Below, piece after piece: positions 10,435-20,589 of a stretch of 64,000 nt of DNA (its first letter is position 1; every line of letters starts with the position of its first letter). Source of the stretch: Paracoccus cavernae (lineage in GTDB: Bacteria; Pseudomonadota; Alphaproteobacteria; Rhodobacterales; Rhodobacteraceae); the NCBI GenBank assembly GCA_030410095.1, contig JAUFRC010000001.1, positions 1,934,501 to 1,998,500 of the forward strand, given 5' to 3'. The notes beneath the pieces were generated by a model. The model searched no databases. It had not been told where the DNA came from and saw only the letters and a program-made list of their open reading frames with translations. The position numbers were made by a program, and so were the translations under genes.

Positions 10435-11355
10435 ATGGCCAAGGACAAGCAGGACAAAGCGGAAACCGGACCGGATGGGCCGGATATGACCTTGCCCTTC
10501 GTGGGCGCGATCACCCGCTATCTGGAAAAGGATGCGCCCAAAGAGATGCGCAAACTGATCCGCTCCGCCGATCCCAAGCAGATCCTCGACCCGAGCTTTC
10601 CCTATTCCGAAGAGATGAAATCCAAGGAATACGACGCCCATATGGAGGCGCTCCAGATCCAGCTGGTGCGCATGATGTCCTCGATCATCACCACCGGCAA
10701 ACGTCTGGTCGTGATCTTCGAGGGCCGCGATGCCGCCGGCAAAGGCGGCACGATCGAGCGGGTGCGCGAGAACCTCAACCCGCGCTCGGCCGCGATCGTA
10801 GCCCTGCCCAAGCCGACCGAACGCGAGGCGGGGCAATGGTATTTCCAGCGCTATACCGACTGGCTGCCTGCTGCGGGCGAAATCGCGCTTTTCGACCGCA
10901 GCTGGTATAACCGCGGCATCATCGAACGCGTCTTCGGCTTTTCGACCGACGAACAGCGCGAGGCCTTTTTCCGCCAGCTCACCCCCTACGAGGAAATGCT
11001 GGTCGACGACAAAATCATCTTCGTCAAAATCTGGCTCGATGTCGGACGCGCGGAACAGCTGCGCCGCTTTCTCGAACGCGAAAGCGATCCGCTCAAGCAG
11101 TGGAAGCTGAGCACGATGGATGTGCAGGGCCTGTCGAAATGGGACGAATATACCCATGCGATCCGCGACACGCTGGCACGCAGCCACAACAGTTTCGCGC
11201 CCTGGACGGTGATCAGGTCCGACGACAAGCGCCGCGCACGGATCGCGGCGATCCAGACCATTCTCCATGCCGTGGATTACGCAGGCAAAGAGCGCGCGGT
11301 CATCGGCCATCCCGACGGCCGCATCGCGGGCGGGCCGGAGCTGCTGCAAGGCTGA
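10435..11355 (+). CDS. ppk2: Polyphosphate kinase 2
   Basis: PPK2-family enzyme that moves phosphate between polyphosphate and nucleotides (usually GDP or ADP phosphorylation). The intact 306-residue frame carries Walker [17 protein letters not shown] at about residues 98-113, the substrate-contact motif [13 protein letters not shown], and the Walker B/lid region [17 protein letters not shown]. The C-terminal signature [20 protein letters not shown] is also present. It starts 2 nt after the metA stop, with a weak ribosome site (AAGG). Family assignment is firm; nucleotide preference cannot be read from the sequence with confidence. Confidence 0.93.
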   Translation: MAKDKQDKAETGPDGPDMTLPFVGAITRYLEKDAPKEMRKLIRSADPKQILDPSFPYSEEMKSKEYDAHMEALQIQLVRMMSSIITTGKRLVVIFEGRDAAGKGGTIERVRENLNPRSAAIVALPKPTEREAGQWYFQRYTDWLPAAGEIALFDRSWYNRGIIERVFGFSTDEQREAFFRQLTPYEEMLVDDKIIFVKIWLDVGRAEQLRRFLERESDPLKQWKLSTMDVQGLSKWDEYTHAIRDTLARSHNSFAPWTVIRSDDKRRARIAAIQTILHAVDYAGKERAVIGHPDGRIAGGPELLQG

Positions 11356-11529
11356 AACCCGCTCCCGCCGCGGCGCAGGGTCCCGCACCGGAGAGCCGCC
11401 GATCCGCCGGCTAACAGCGAAGTGATGCCCCCGAGCCTGTCTCTTGGGGCATCTCGCCCCGAAGCCGCTTGCGAGGGGCAAGCCCCCGTTAGCGTTTGTC
11501 AAATGCGCTTTGCTCTGAAAGGCCCAAGG

Positions 11530-12570
11530 ATGACCTTTTTCCGCTCTACTGCCCTTTTCCTCGCCATGTCGGCTCCGGCCTTCGCGGCCGATCCGGAATT
11601 CACGGTCTTCGACTGGGCCGGTTTCGAGGAGCCCTCGATTTTTCAGGGCTATATCGACAAATACGGCCAGTCGCCGACCTATGCCTTCTACGGCGATGAC
11701 GACGAGGCTTTCCAGAAGCTCGCCTCGGGCTTCAAGGCCGATGTCGCCCATCCTTGCAGCCAGATGGTCTCGAAATACCGCGATGCCGGTCTGATCGAAC
11801 CGTGGGACACCTCGAAAATTCCCGCTTTCGACACGATCGAGGCGCGCTTCCTTGATTCCGAAGTCTTCAAGGACGATGAGGGCGTCTGGTATATCCCGAC
11901 CGATTGGGGCGCGACCGCCATCGCCTACAACACCGAAACCGTACCGGCCGAGGATGTCTCGACGCTGCAGGTTTTCGTCGATCCGAAATATCAGGGCCGC
12001 ACCTCGCTGCCCGACAGCGCGGATGATGTCTGGGCCTTGGCCTATCTCGCGACCGGCACCACCGACTGGACCGATGTCACCGACGAGCAGTTCCAGAAAG
12101 CGGCGGACTGGCTGCGTCAGGCGCATCAGAACGTCGCCGCCTATTGGTCGGACCCGTCCGAACAGGCGCAGCTGATGGCTTCGGGCGCGGTCGATATCGC
12201 ATGGTCGTGGAACGACGGCGTCGTCTATCTGCAAAACGACAACTACCCCGTCGGCTTCGAGCGCGCCCCGAAAGAGGGCTCGTCGATGTTCTTCTGCGGC
12301 TATGTGAACCTCAAGAACGGTCCGGGCAAAGAAGACAAGGCCTATGACTACATCAACGCATGGCTCGCGCCTTCCGCCGCCAAGGCGCTGCTCGACACGA
12401 TCGGCTACGGCCATACCTCGACCGTCGCGATGGATACGATCAAGGACGAGCCCGCGGTGAAAGACGGCCTCTCCGAGACCAACGCCCCGATCCTTTCCCA
12501 GACCCCGAACTCGCCCGAGCAGCGTGAACGCCAGCTCGCCGAATTCGAGAAAGTCAAAGCCGGCTTCTGA
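11530..12570 (+). CDS. Periplasmic substrate-binding protein, PotD/PotF (polyamine) type
   Basis: 346-residue protein with a clear signal peptide (MTFFRSTALFLAMSAPAFA, cleavage before ADPEF). The mature part has the features of spermidine/putrescine-type binding proteins: FTVFDWAGFEEP, ADVAHPCSQMVSKYRDAGLIEPWD, WYIPTDWGATAIAYNT and WSWNDGVVYLQ. Such proteins deliver ligand to an ABC importer. No permease or ATPase gene is next to it, so it is an orphan here and its ligand cannot be inferred from context. A 174-nt gap separates it from ppk2. Intact frame. Confidence 0.85.
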   Translation: MTFFRSTALFLAMSAPAFAADPEFTVFDWAGFEEPSIFQGYIDKYGQSPTYAFYGDDDEAFQKLASGFKADVAHPCSQMVSKYRDAGLIEPWDTSKIPAFDTIEARFLDSEVFKDDEGVWYIPTDWGATAIAYNTETVPAEDVSTLQVFVDPKYQGRTSLPDSADDVWALAYLATGTTDWTDVTDEQFQKAADWLRQAHQNVAAYWSDPSEQAQLMASGAVDIAWSWNDGVVYLQNDNYPVGFERAPKEGSSMFFCGYVNLKNGPGKEDKAYDYINAWLAPSAAKALLDTIGYGHTSTVAMDTIKDEPAVKDGLSETNAPILSQTPNSPEQRERQLAEFEKVKAGF

Positions 12571-12652
12571 TGAAAGCCCCTTGCCCGCCCCACCTGCCCC
12601 AAGCCAGTCTCGGGTCAGGGGCGGGCTTTCCATTTGCCGACAGATAATTGCA

Positions 12653-13910
12653 ATGACATCCGCTTCCTCCTGCCTTTCCCGTTCGGGCCGCCGCGCCGCC
12701 GCAATCTGCGCGCTCGCCGCGCTTTCGCTGCATCCCGCAGGCGCGCTTTTGGCGCAAACGGCCGAACCGGCGGGAGGGATGACGGGCGCAAAGGCCGCGC
12801 AAGACATTGCGACAGATGCGGCGGGCAGCACCTTGCCCGACCTCTCCGCCAGCCTGCCGCCCAATCTGCCCGAAACCACCGCTCCTGCGGGAAAAGCCCG
12901 AAAGTGGCCATCGGCGCGGGGCGAGCGGCGCGGGTATGCCGGCAATTTTCGCCACTTTCGCCAATGGCGTGACGCTGCAACCCCATGTGCCCTATTGGGC
13001 GCCTTCGGGGTTCCGCCCCCTGACGATGGATATTTATTCGCCGCCGCCTTCGGTCGATAAGCCGCAGGCGGGCTTTCCGATGCTGATGTTCATCCACGGC
13101 GGCGGCTGGGCCACGGGCGATGCGCAAACCAGCAATCCGATCGCCGATTTCCCGCAGCTTCTCGCCGAAATCGCGGCGCAGGGCTATGTCGTCTCGTCGG
13201 TCAACTACCGGCTCAGCGGCGAGGCGAAATGGCCCGCGCAGGGGCAAGACATCAAGGCCGCGCTGCGCTACCTGCGCTCGACCGCGCACGATTACGGCAT
13301 CGACCCCGCACGTTTCGCGACATGGGGCGTCTCTGCGGGCGCGCAGCTTTCCGCGATTGCCGCCACCACCTGCGGCGTGGAGGATTTGCAGCCGGAGTCC
13401 CAGATTCTGCCCAATCTGCCTGTCCTCGGCGTCCCCGAGCTTGACCGTCACGGCGAGATGCGCAGCAACAACAGCGACTGCGTTCAGGCCGCCATCGCCT
13501 GGTCGGGGGTCTACGACATGTCGACCCTGACCGATCAGGCGCGCCTTGCCGGTGCGATGTCTCGCGAATTGGGCACTGCGCCCGAATGGCGGCTTTTGGG
13601 CTGCATCAGCGGGGCCTGCCCGCAAGACAAGCTCGCCTCCGCCAGCGCGGTCCAGCGCCTGAGCAACGACGCGCCGCCGATCCTGTTGATGACCGGCAAT
13701 GCCGACAAGATTATGCCCTATACCCAGACGCTGGAATTCGCGGGCGCGCTCGAGGTCGAAAAGATCCCGCACGAGCTGGTGATCATTGCGGGCGCGGGCC
13801 ATAATTTCATCGGCCAGAACGCCACAGAGACGCGCCGTTCGACCCAGACCGCGCTCGACCACATGCTGACCTTCCTGAGCATCCACCTCGCACCCAAGCC
13901 GCAGGGCTGA
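12653..13910 (+). CDS. Secreted alpha/beta hydrolase (esterase/lipase type), two frame breaks
   Basis: Signal peptide from ATG 12653 (Arg-rich start, then AAICALAALSLHPAGALLA), a low-complexity linker, then an alpha/beta hydrolase domain with the oxyanion motif MFIHGGGWATGD, the nucleophile elbow WGVSAGAQLSAI (GxSxG), a catalytic Asp in MTGNADKIMPY and the catalytic His in AGAGHNFIG. The fold matches HSL/BD-FAE type carboxylesterases. The frame breaks at 12889-12891 (G4 to G3) and 12918-12921 (G5 to G4), in the linker; repair gives SPKVAIGAGASGAGMPAIF and 419 residues. Substrate unknown. Confidence 0.85.
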
Positions 13911-13984
13911 GCGCGCGCAGCCGCAGGAACACCACCCGCGCCCCTTCCGCGCCCACCCGCACCGCCCCAAGCCGCCGCCATTCG

Positions 13985-14022
13985 CTTCCTGCTGCCCGCA
14001 CCACCTTGCGGGCAGCAGGAAG
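13985..14022. terminator. Perfect 15-bp inverted repeat before ssrA
   Basis: The arms CTTCCTGCTGCCCGC (13985-13999) and GCGGGCAGCAGGAAG (14008-14022) are perfect inverted complements around an 8-nt loop. It lies 75 nt after the esterase stop. There is no T run behind it, so it is not a classical intrinsic terminator, but it could end or stabilise the esterase transcript. Its right arm also overlaps the predicted -35 of the ssrA promoter. Confidence 0.6.
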
Positions 14023-14034
14023 GCGACCTATATT
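14006..14034 (+). promoter_or_regulatory. Predicted sigma-70 promoter of ssrA
   Basis: TTGCGG at 14006-14011 and TATATT at 14029-14034 are spaced by 17 bp, an ideal arrangement, directly upstream of the tmRNA gene. Start of transcription would be near 14041. The -35 box sits inside the right arm of the inverted repeat at 13985-14022. Confidence 0.55.
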
Positions 14035-14040
14035 CAATCT

Positions 14041-14352
14041 GTTCGGAGCAATCCGGACTATGGACATAAACGCGCATGTAATAAGCGGATCGGACCCGGG
14101 GCGGTACCCGGCGACTCCACCAACAATCCCTCGTTGGGGGCGAATGGGGTCGAAACAGGATCGACGAACGTCTAAAGATGTTTGCTTTGTCTCGGTGAGC
14201 TACCACCGATATCGGTGCAAATTGTACAGTTGCCAACGACAACCGTGCTCCGGTCGCTCTGGCTGCGTAAGCAGTTCGAGTTACCGAAACTTAAGTCCTT
14301 GCGCTTAGCCGCGTAAGGCGGGGCCCGCAGGAGCCTGGCAACAGAATCCTGC
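14041..14352 (+). ncRNA. ssrA: Transfer-messenger RNA, circularly permuted two-piece form
   Basis: Trans-translation RNA that rescues stalled ribosomes. The tag reading frame at 14232-14270 encodes ANDNRAPVALAA and a TAA stop, a typical Rhodobacterales tag. The acceptor end with CCACCA (14117-14122) comes before the 5' acceptor strand GGGGGCGAA (from 14136), separated by a 13-nt linker; this order is the permuted alphaproteobacterial arrangement, in which processing yields two RNAs. The 3' segment includes GCAGGA and TCCTGC arms near 14327-14352. Ends are approximate. The acceptor stem as read has one mismatch, which might be real or a base error. Confidence 0.93.
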
Positions 14353-14455
14353 ACTTTCCCCCTTCACATCTTGCAGCTTGCGCGGTCATGCGCGGGATTA
14401 TGCTGGTCTTTGGCCCCTCGCGCCCCTATCTCTGGCGCATGAGGAGACGAGCAAG

Positions 14456-15750
14456 ATGAACGACCTGACCCAATCGCCGAGCGCCGGGCTTTCCGACGCG
14501 CAAGCCGATGCCCTGATCGCCGAGCTTGGCGCCAAGGCACGCGACGCCGCCGCCGAACTTGCAGAAGCAACCGCCGAACGCAAACACGCCGCCCTGATCG
14601 GTGCGGCCGATGCGCTGATCGCCGCGACCGGCTCCATTCTGGATGCCAATGCCGAAGATCTGGTCTTTGCCGGTGAAAAGGGTCTCTCGCCATCGATGAT
14701 AGACCGACTCCAGCTTGATACCGGCCGCATCCGCGCGATGGCCGACGGTTTGCGCGCGGTGGCCGAGCAGGCCGATCCGGTCGGGCAGGTGCTGGCGGAA
14801 TGGGACCGTCCCAACGGGCTCCATATCCAGCGCGTCTCGACGCCGCTCGGCGTGATCGGAGTGATCTATGAAAGCCGCCCCAACGTCACCGCCGATGCCG
14901 CGGCGCTTGCGCTGAAATCCGGCAATGCCGTGATCCTGCGCGGCGGCTCCGAAAGCCTGAACTCCTCGGCCGCGATCCATGCCTGTTTCGTGCAGGGCCT
15001 GCGTCAGGCACGCCTGCCCGAGGCCGCGGTCCAGATGGTCGCGACCCGCGACCGCGCGGCGGTCGGCGCGATGCTGCGCGCGCAGGGCATCATCGACGTG
15101 ATCGTGCCGCGCGGCGGCAAAGGTCTGGTCGGCCGCGTCCAGTCCGAGGCCCGCGTGCCGGTTTTCGCCCATCTCGAAGGCATCAACCATGTCTATGCCG
15201 ATGGCGATGCCGATCTCGAAAAGGCCCGCCGCGTCATCCTCAACGCCAAGACCCGCCGCACCGGCGTTTGCGGTTCGGCGGAATGTCTGCTGATGGATCG
15301 CGCCTTCTACGACAAGCATGGCGCGGTCCTGATCGAGGATCTGCTGAAAGCCGGCGTCGAGGTTCGCGCCGACGGCACGCTCGCCGCGATCCCGGGGCGA
15401 GCACCGCCGCGCCCGATGATTTCGGCAAGGAATATCTCGACATGATCATCGCCGCGAAACTGGTCGACGGGGTCGACGGCGCGATCGAGCACATCCGCCG
15501 CTTCAGCTCGGGCCATACGGAATCGATCCTGACCGAGAACGACGCGACCGCCGAACGCTTCTTCAAGCGGCTCGACAGCGCGATCCTGATGCGCAATGCC
15601 TCGACCCAGTTCGCCGATGGAGGCGAATTCGGCATGGGTGCCGAAATCGGTATCGCGACCGGCAAGATGCATGCACGCGGGCCGGTCGGAGCCGCGCAGT
15701 TGACGAGCTTCAAGTATCTCGTCACCGGCGACGGAACGATCCGTCCCTGA
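14456..15750 (+). CDS. proA: Gamma-glutamyl phosphate reductase ProA, one frame break
   Basis: NADPH-dependent second step of proline synthesis from glutamate. Motifs seen are [31 protein letters not shown], the Cys-containing [14 protein letters not shown] (catalytic Cys), and the C-terminal [21 protein letters not shown]. The start ATG 14456 is preceded by GAGGAGA. The frame breaks at the G4 run 15394-15397, where one more G restores [20 protein letters not shown]. Repaired length is 431 residues. No proB lies beside it in this window. Confidence 0.94.
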
Positions 15751-15866
15751 TGCGCCGGACCGGAAAGCCCCGCGTCCGCACCATCGCTCCTGCGTCTTGT
15801 ACGCAGGGGCCGCTCACACCCCGAACCCCGCTTCGCGGCAGGCCGGTTGGTGAAGCCCCCGCCCGC

Positions 15867-16526
15867 TCAGAAGGCGATTTCGCCGCCGTTTTCATCCATC
15901 TCCCAATGGATCGTGCGGCATTCCTGCCCCGCGAACATCGCCAACAACCCGAATTGCACTTCGGATGGCGCAAGGTCGGGCAATTGACCGCTCTGGAGCG
16001 GCAAGCCGTCCTTGTCGAGCCAGCTCCACAGCGTCGGATCGACCTTGACCCGCGTCGCCTCCGCGACCAGCCGCCAGCCGCGCGCACCACGGCAGATCAG
16101 GACGCGCCCGCCCCAGGGCATCGCCGTTTCCAGACACATCAACGCCAGAATGACCATCCGGCCCTCGCTGCGCGGCAGGTCGCCGGTCGCATCGAAGTTC
16201 ACGCGCAATCGACCGTTGCGGTCGAAACTGTGCAAAAGCGTGGCCAGTTCGTTGCAGCTGATGCGCTGCCCTGTCGAGGTATGTCCAAAAGCCATGCGGA
16301 ACAGGGTGATGCGGTCGCGGGCAGCGTCGACGCTATCCGTGATCAACTGCATTTCCGAGCTACGCTGAATTCCCGGAAACTCGCCGGAGAGCTGCAGCAG
16401 CTCTACCCCGTTTCCAATGGCACCAAGAGGTGAAATCAAATCATGGCAAAGACGAGACCCGACCAGGGCTGCAATTTTCTCGGCGAGCGTAGAAGTTGCT
16501 GGCTCGCCGAAACTCCCGGCTATCAT
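15867..16526 (-). CDS. chpT: Histidine phosphotransferase ChpT
   Basis: Phosphotransfer protein that passes phosphate from the hybrid kinase CckA to CtrA (and CpdR) in alphaproteobacteria, controlling cell cycle, motility or gene-transfer-agent expression. The phospho-accepting His is in SRLCHDLISPLGAIGNGVELL (residues about 28-48), in the DHp-like helix; the C-terminal part is a degenerate ATPase-like domain without the N and G boxes of true kinases. 219 residues, intact. It stands alone on the minus strand, convergent with proA and divergent from the DUF3553 gene. The CtrA and CckA genes are not in the window. Confidence 0.87.
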   Translation of the reverse strand: MIAGSFGEPATSTLAEKIAALVGSRLCHDLISPLGAIGNGVELLQLSGEFPGIQRSSEMQLITDSVDAARDRITLFRMAFGHTSTGQRISCNELATLLHSFDRNGRLRVNFDATGDLPRSEGRMVILALMCLETAMPWGGRVLICRGARGWRLVAEATRVKVDPTLWSWLDKDGLPLQSGQLPDLAPSEVQFGLLAMFAGQECRTIHWEMDENGGEIAF

Positions 16527-16584
16527 TGTTTCGAACTCCTTTAGGATTTAAAGCTATCCGGTTGCGCTTAGAGATTGGACGATC

Positions 16585-16764
16585 ATGAATCAGATCCTTG
16601 AACCAGGCATGTTTGTGCGCCACCCGACCGCACCGGATTGGGGTTTGGGGCAGGTCCAGTCGCGGATCGGCGACCGCATTACGGTGAATTTCGAGAACGC
16701 TGGCAAACAAGTGATCGACGGAAGCAAAATAGAGCTTGTCCTCATCGTAAATTGCTCCTCCTAG
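16585..16764 (+). CDS. DUF3553 family small protein
   Basis: A 59-residue protein (MNQILEPGMFVRHPTAPDWG then LGQVQSRIGDRITVNFENAG) that fits the DUF3553 family, a small beta-rich domain with the conserved start-GxxVRHP...WGxGQV pattern, seen both alone and in UvrD-like helicases. It is divergent from chpT with 58 nt between the start codons, so the two may share a regulatory region. Function not established. Confidence 0.8.
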   Translation: MNQILEPGMFVRHPTAPDWGLGQVQSRIGDRITVNFENAGKQVIDGSKIELVLIVNCSS

Positions 16765-16850
16765 CTCACATGAATCAGGGTTAATGCAACCTTTGCGTTA
16801 GTCAATATGAATGTTAACAACCCCAACACGATCACAGGAGAGCGGTTGAA

Positions 16851-17688
16851 ATGTCACAAAGCGCATCCTTTCCAGCTCAATCCGCAACAAAATGGCCTTC
16901 GCGCTCATGATGCCCGACACTGCAAATTTCCAGACAAGGCTTGCGGTCAGCGAAAGCGACCTGCTGGCCGCGCAGCGCTTGCGATACCGCGTATTCGTTG
17001 AGGAATTGGGTGCCGACGGGCCCCTCGTTGATCACGAAAACCGCTTGGAACGCGACGAATTCGACCCTTTCGTCGATCATCTCGTGCTGATCGACCCCCG
17101 CCGCTCCGAGGCGGATCTCGAGCATGTCGTCGGAGTTTACCGCCTGCTTTCGGGCGAGCGTGCGGCAGCAATGGGACGGTTTTATTGCGACGGCGAATAT
17201 GACCTTATGACGTTACGTCATTCAGGCCGCCCGATGCTCGAACTCGGTCGATCCTGCGTCGATCCGGCCTATCGCGGCGGTACGGGCATGTTCCTTTATG
17301 GAACGCTTTGGCCGAATATGTTCTGAAAAACCGAATCGAGCTGCTCTTCGGCGTGGCCTCGTTCCACGGCACGGATGTGGCCGCTTTGGCCCAGCCGCTG
17401 GCATGGCTGCACCACCACCACCTCGCCCCGCCCGAGCTGCGTCCCAAGGCCCTCGCCGAGGGGTTCCAGAGCATGGATCTGGTCGCACCCGAAGCACTTG
17501 ACCGGCGCGAGGCGATGCTGGCGATCCCGCCCCTGCTCAAGGCCTATCTGCGCATTGGCGGCGTCATCGGCGAAGGGGCCTTTGTCGATCATGCCTTCAA
17601 TACGACGGATGTGATGCTGGTCGTCGACACCACCACCATGTCGGAAAAGCACCGCCGCTTTTACGACGGACGGACGGCCCGGACATGA
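16851..17688 (+). CDS. olsB: L-ornithine N(alpha)-acyltransferase OlsB, two frame breaks
   Basis: Makes lyso-ornithine lipid by acylating ornithine from acyl-ACP; GNAT-fold enzyme related to hemolysin-type acyltransferases. Key segments are RLRYRVFVEELGADGP, DHLVLIDPRR, LELGRSCVDPAYRGG and, after repair, AEYVLKNRIELLFGVASFHG. A good ribosome site (AGGAG) sits before ATG 16851; reaching the family core from it needs one A added to the run 16889-16892. The alternative is ATG 16892 with no ribosome site. A second break at the T3 run 17307-17309 restores LYGTLLAEYVL. Stop overlaps the olsA start (ATGA). Confidence 0.87.
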
Positions 17689-18612
17689 GCGGTCAAGACA
17701 GCGCGACCCCGCCCTCCGGCGCCGCCTCCGAAACAGGCGCGGAGCCCCGACAAGACAGGCAAACCGCCGGCGCCGCGCCCGCAGCCCGCGCGCCCGCCAA
17801 CCGCATCACATGGTCGGACGAGGCCCCGCCCGAGCCGCCGCGCCCCGGTTTGTTCGGCTGGGTCCTTGTCGTGATCCGCGGCCTGCTGATCGCGCTTGTG
17901 CTGGGCTTGGGCGTTTTGCTGATCATCCCGCTGCGCCTGATCGAGCGCCTGTTCAGCGGCCCGCGCAGGCCCGTCACCGGCCCTTGGGTCCAGATGGTCT
18001 GCAAGCTTTGCCTGCTGGTCATCGGACTGCGCACCACGCGGATCGGCAAGCCGATGAAAGGCGCGGGCGCGGTGGTCGCAAACCATTCGAGCTGGCTCGA
18101 CATTTTCGTGCTGAACGCGGCGATGCCGGTCTTTTTCGTCTCGAAAGCCGAGGTCGCGAGCTGGCCCGGCATCAATATCCTGACGCGCGTCACCGATACC
18201 CATTTCGTGACCCGCGACCCCAAGCTTGCCCGCCAGCAGGCCGAGGAATTCGCCGAGCGCACCCGCGCGGGCCATCGCCTGCTGTTCTTCCCCGAAGGCA
18301 CCAGCAGCGACGGCCGCCGCATCCTGCCCTTCAAGCCGACGCTCTTTCAGGGCTTCCTCGATCCGGCCCTGCCCGAGGGCTTGCGATCCAGCCGATGACC
18401 GCGACCTATCATGCCCCAAGGGCCGCGATCCGCGCTTTTACGGCTGGTGGGGCAGTCTCGATCTGGGTCCGCATCTGTTGGCCGTGCTCTCGCAGCCGCG
18501 TCAGGGCCATGTGAGCGTAGTTCTGCACGAGCCGATCCCCGTCGCGGGCGAGACCCGCAAAACCCTTTGCGCAGCCGCCGAGGCCGCAATCCACGAGGGC
18601 TTCGAGGGCTAG
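17685..18612 (+). CDS. olsA: Lyso-ornithine lipid O-acyltransferase OlsA (PlsC family), two frame breaks
   Basis: Second step of ornithine-lipid synthesis, coupled to olsB by ATGA. The protein has a Pro/Ala-rich N-terminus, a membrane segment (LIALVLGLGVLLIIPL) and the PlsC acyltransferase motifs: VVANHSSWLDIF (the HX4D box appears as HSSWLD), FVSKAEVASWPG and FFPEGTSSDG. The frame breaks at 18381-18385 (TTGGCG read as TTGCG) and at the C4 run 18414-18417 (C5 to C4), repaired to AIQPMTATYHAPKGRDPRFYGWWG. Repaired length is 309 residues. The pairing with olsB is what separates OlsA from a general PlsC. Confidence 0.85.
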
Positions 18613-18633
18613 CCCCTTCCGACGGATCAATGC

Positions 18634-18664
18634 GAAAGGGGCGGGAGATCATCCCGCCCCTTTT
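18634..18664. terminator. Bidirectional intrinsic terminator, olsA / SLC13 gene
   Basis: Arms AAAGGGGCGGGA (18635-18646) and TCCCGCCCCTTT (18652-18663) form a perfect 12-bp stem with a 5-nt loop, followed by T on the plus strand and bordered by A on the other side. It lies between the convergent olsA and SLC13-type genes and can serve both. Confidence 0.85.
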
Positions 18665-18723
18665 CGTTTGTCCTTCGGTGCCGTCCGGTTCCGGCACCCG
18701 AGCCAGCGGCCTTCCTGCGCGCG

Positions 18724-20500
18724 TCAGAGCGGCCAGAACAGCGGGATCGTCAGACAGGCCACCAGTCCGGTGACGATATCAAGCGGGATCCCGACACGGA
18801 CGAAATCGCTGAACTTATAGCCGCCCGGGCCATAGACCATCATATGGGTCTGATAGCCGATCGGCGTCGCGAAGGCGACCGAGGCCGAGAACATCACCGC
18901 CACGACATAGGCGCGCGGATCATGGCCGAGCTGCTGCGCCAATGCGATGGCGATCGGCGTCAGGATGACGGCAACGGCATTGTTGGACAGGATCTCGGTC
19001 ATCGCGAGGCCGAGGAAATAGACGCAGACCAGCGTCATGAACGGCGGCATCCCCTTGAGGAAGGGCGCGACGAAATCGACGATCAGCTGGACCGTGCCGG
19101 TATGTTCGAGCGCCTCGCCGATCGCGAGCATCGAAAAGATCATCGCCATCAGACGCGCGTCGACAAAGGTAAAAGCCTCTTCGGCATCGACGCAGCGCGT
19201 GATCAGCAAAAGCGCCGTCGCAAGGAAGGCAAGCGCCATGATCGGCGCGACATTGAGCGCCGCCAGCACCACGACCGCGACCAGCGCGCCGATGGCGATG
19301 GGCGCGCGGTCACGCCGGTAAGGCCGTGCCGAGGGCGCGAGACATCGACGAAATCCATATCCGCAGCGAGGCGCGCGATATCTTCGGGCGCGCCTTCAAG
19401 CAAAAGCGTATCGCCGACGCGCACCACAAGGTCGTCCATCTGGCGGCCGATATTCTGGCTGCGCCGGTGGGCGGCCAGAACATAGACCCCGTAGCGCCGG
19501 CGCAGGCGCATATCGCCCAGACGCCGCCCGACCAGTCGTGCGCCCGGCGTGATCAGCACCTCGACCGTCTCGGTGGCGACAGAGCTGAGCTTGTCGACCA
19601 GACGCAGATCCTTGCTGCCCTGCATCTCGAGCAGGTTCGACATCTCGGTACGCAGGACGACGCGGTCGCCCGCCTCCAGCGCCACGCCCGTCAGATCGCG
19701 CCGGAGCGAGGCATCGCCGCGCAAAACGTCGATCACCCGCACCGCCTCGCGCTTGAATTGCGGCACCGACATGACCTCGACGCCGATCAGGCTGCTGTCC
19801 TCGGGAATGGCGACTTCGGTGAAGTATTTCATCTCGCGCTTTGTTCCGAGGAAGCTGGCAAGCGAGGTCCGCTCGGGCAGAAGTTTGCGCCCGATCAGCG
19901 CGAAATAGGCGACACCGGCAAGAGTGACGGCGATGCCGACGGGGGCGATCTCGAAGATCCCGAAGGATTCCATGCCTTGCTTCTGGACAACCCCGTCCAC
20001 GAGCAGGTTGGTCGAGGTCCCGATCAGCGTGATCATCCCGCCCATGACTGTAAAATAGCTGAGCGGCATCAGCAGCTTGGACGGCGCGATCCCCGCACGA
20101 AGCCCGACCTGGATCACGATCGGGATCATCACCGCCACGACCGGCGTATTGTTCATGATCGACGAGGCCACGATGACGAAGGCGAATAGCGCGCAGATCG
20201 TCAGGATCGGCCGCTCGACCGCGCGCGACGAGATCACCCGCGTCATCATCTCGAGAGAGCCCGTCCGCAGCAGCCCGCCCATGATCAGGAACATGAAGGC
20301 GATGGTCCAGGGCGCCGAGTTCGACAAGACCCCACCGCGCTCTCGAGCGGCAAAAGCCCGAGGATCAGCATCGTCGCCGCCGAGCCGATGGCGATGACTT
20401 CGGGCGGGTATTTCTCGAGAACGAAAAGCACGAAGGTGAATGAGACGATCACCAGCGCGGCAATGGAGGCGGTGGTTCCTGTCAGTTCGAATCCGAACAT
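18724..20500 (-). CDS. SLC13-family anion permease with two RCK_C (TrkA-C) domains, two frame breaks
   Basis: About 592 residues. N-terminal transmembrane half (VIVSFTFVLFVLEKYPPEVIAIG, then MNNTPVVAVMIPIVIQVG and GTSTNLLVDGVV), two soluble regulatory RCK_C repeats in the middle (REAVRVIDVLRGD...LEAGDRVVLRT and LVGRRLGDMRLRRRYGVYVLAAHRR...VRVGDTLLLEG), and a second transmembrane half with EILSNNAVAVILTPIAIALAQ and TPIGYQTHMMVYGPGGYKF. This layout is that of the sulfate/dicarboxylate SLC13 permeases; substrate not predictable. The frame breaks at 20330-20333 (G5 to G4) and 19333-19335 (C4 to C3). Confidence 0.87.
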
Positions 20501-20589
20501 GATGTCTGTCCCCGAGAGAGGCCTTGGGCCCTTGATCCGACCGCGCCGAAGCGGCGCGGCGATTGTTCAATGCATCCGTTGCGGAAAGC

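Noticed and set aside
10387..12945. An 852-codon minus-strand open frame
   Set aside because: It runs opposite ppk2 and the binding-protein gene, has no family motifs, and has the composition of an antisense shadow.
14145..14172. A GATTCG-type base loss inside ssrA (CAGGATCGACG where other tmRNAs have GGATTCGAC)
   Set aside because: I cannot confirm the native sequence of this RNA region without an alignment, so I do not count it among the losses.
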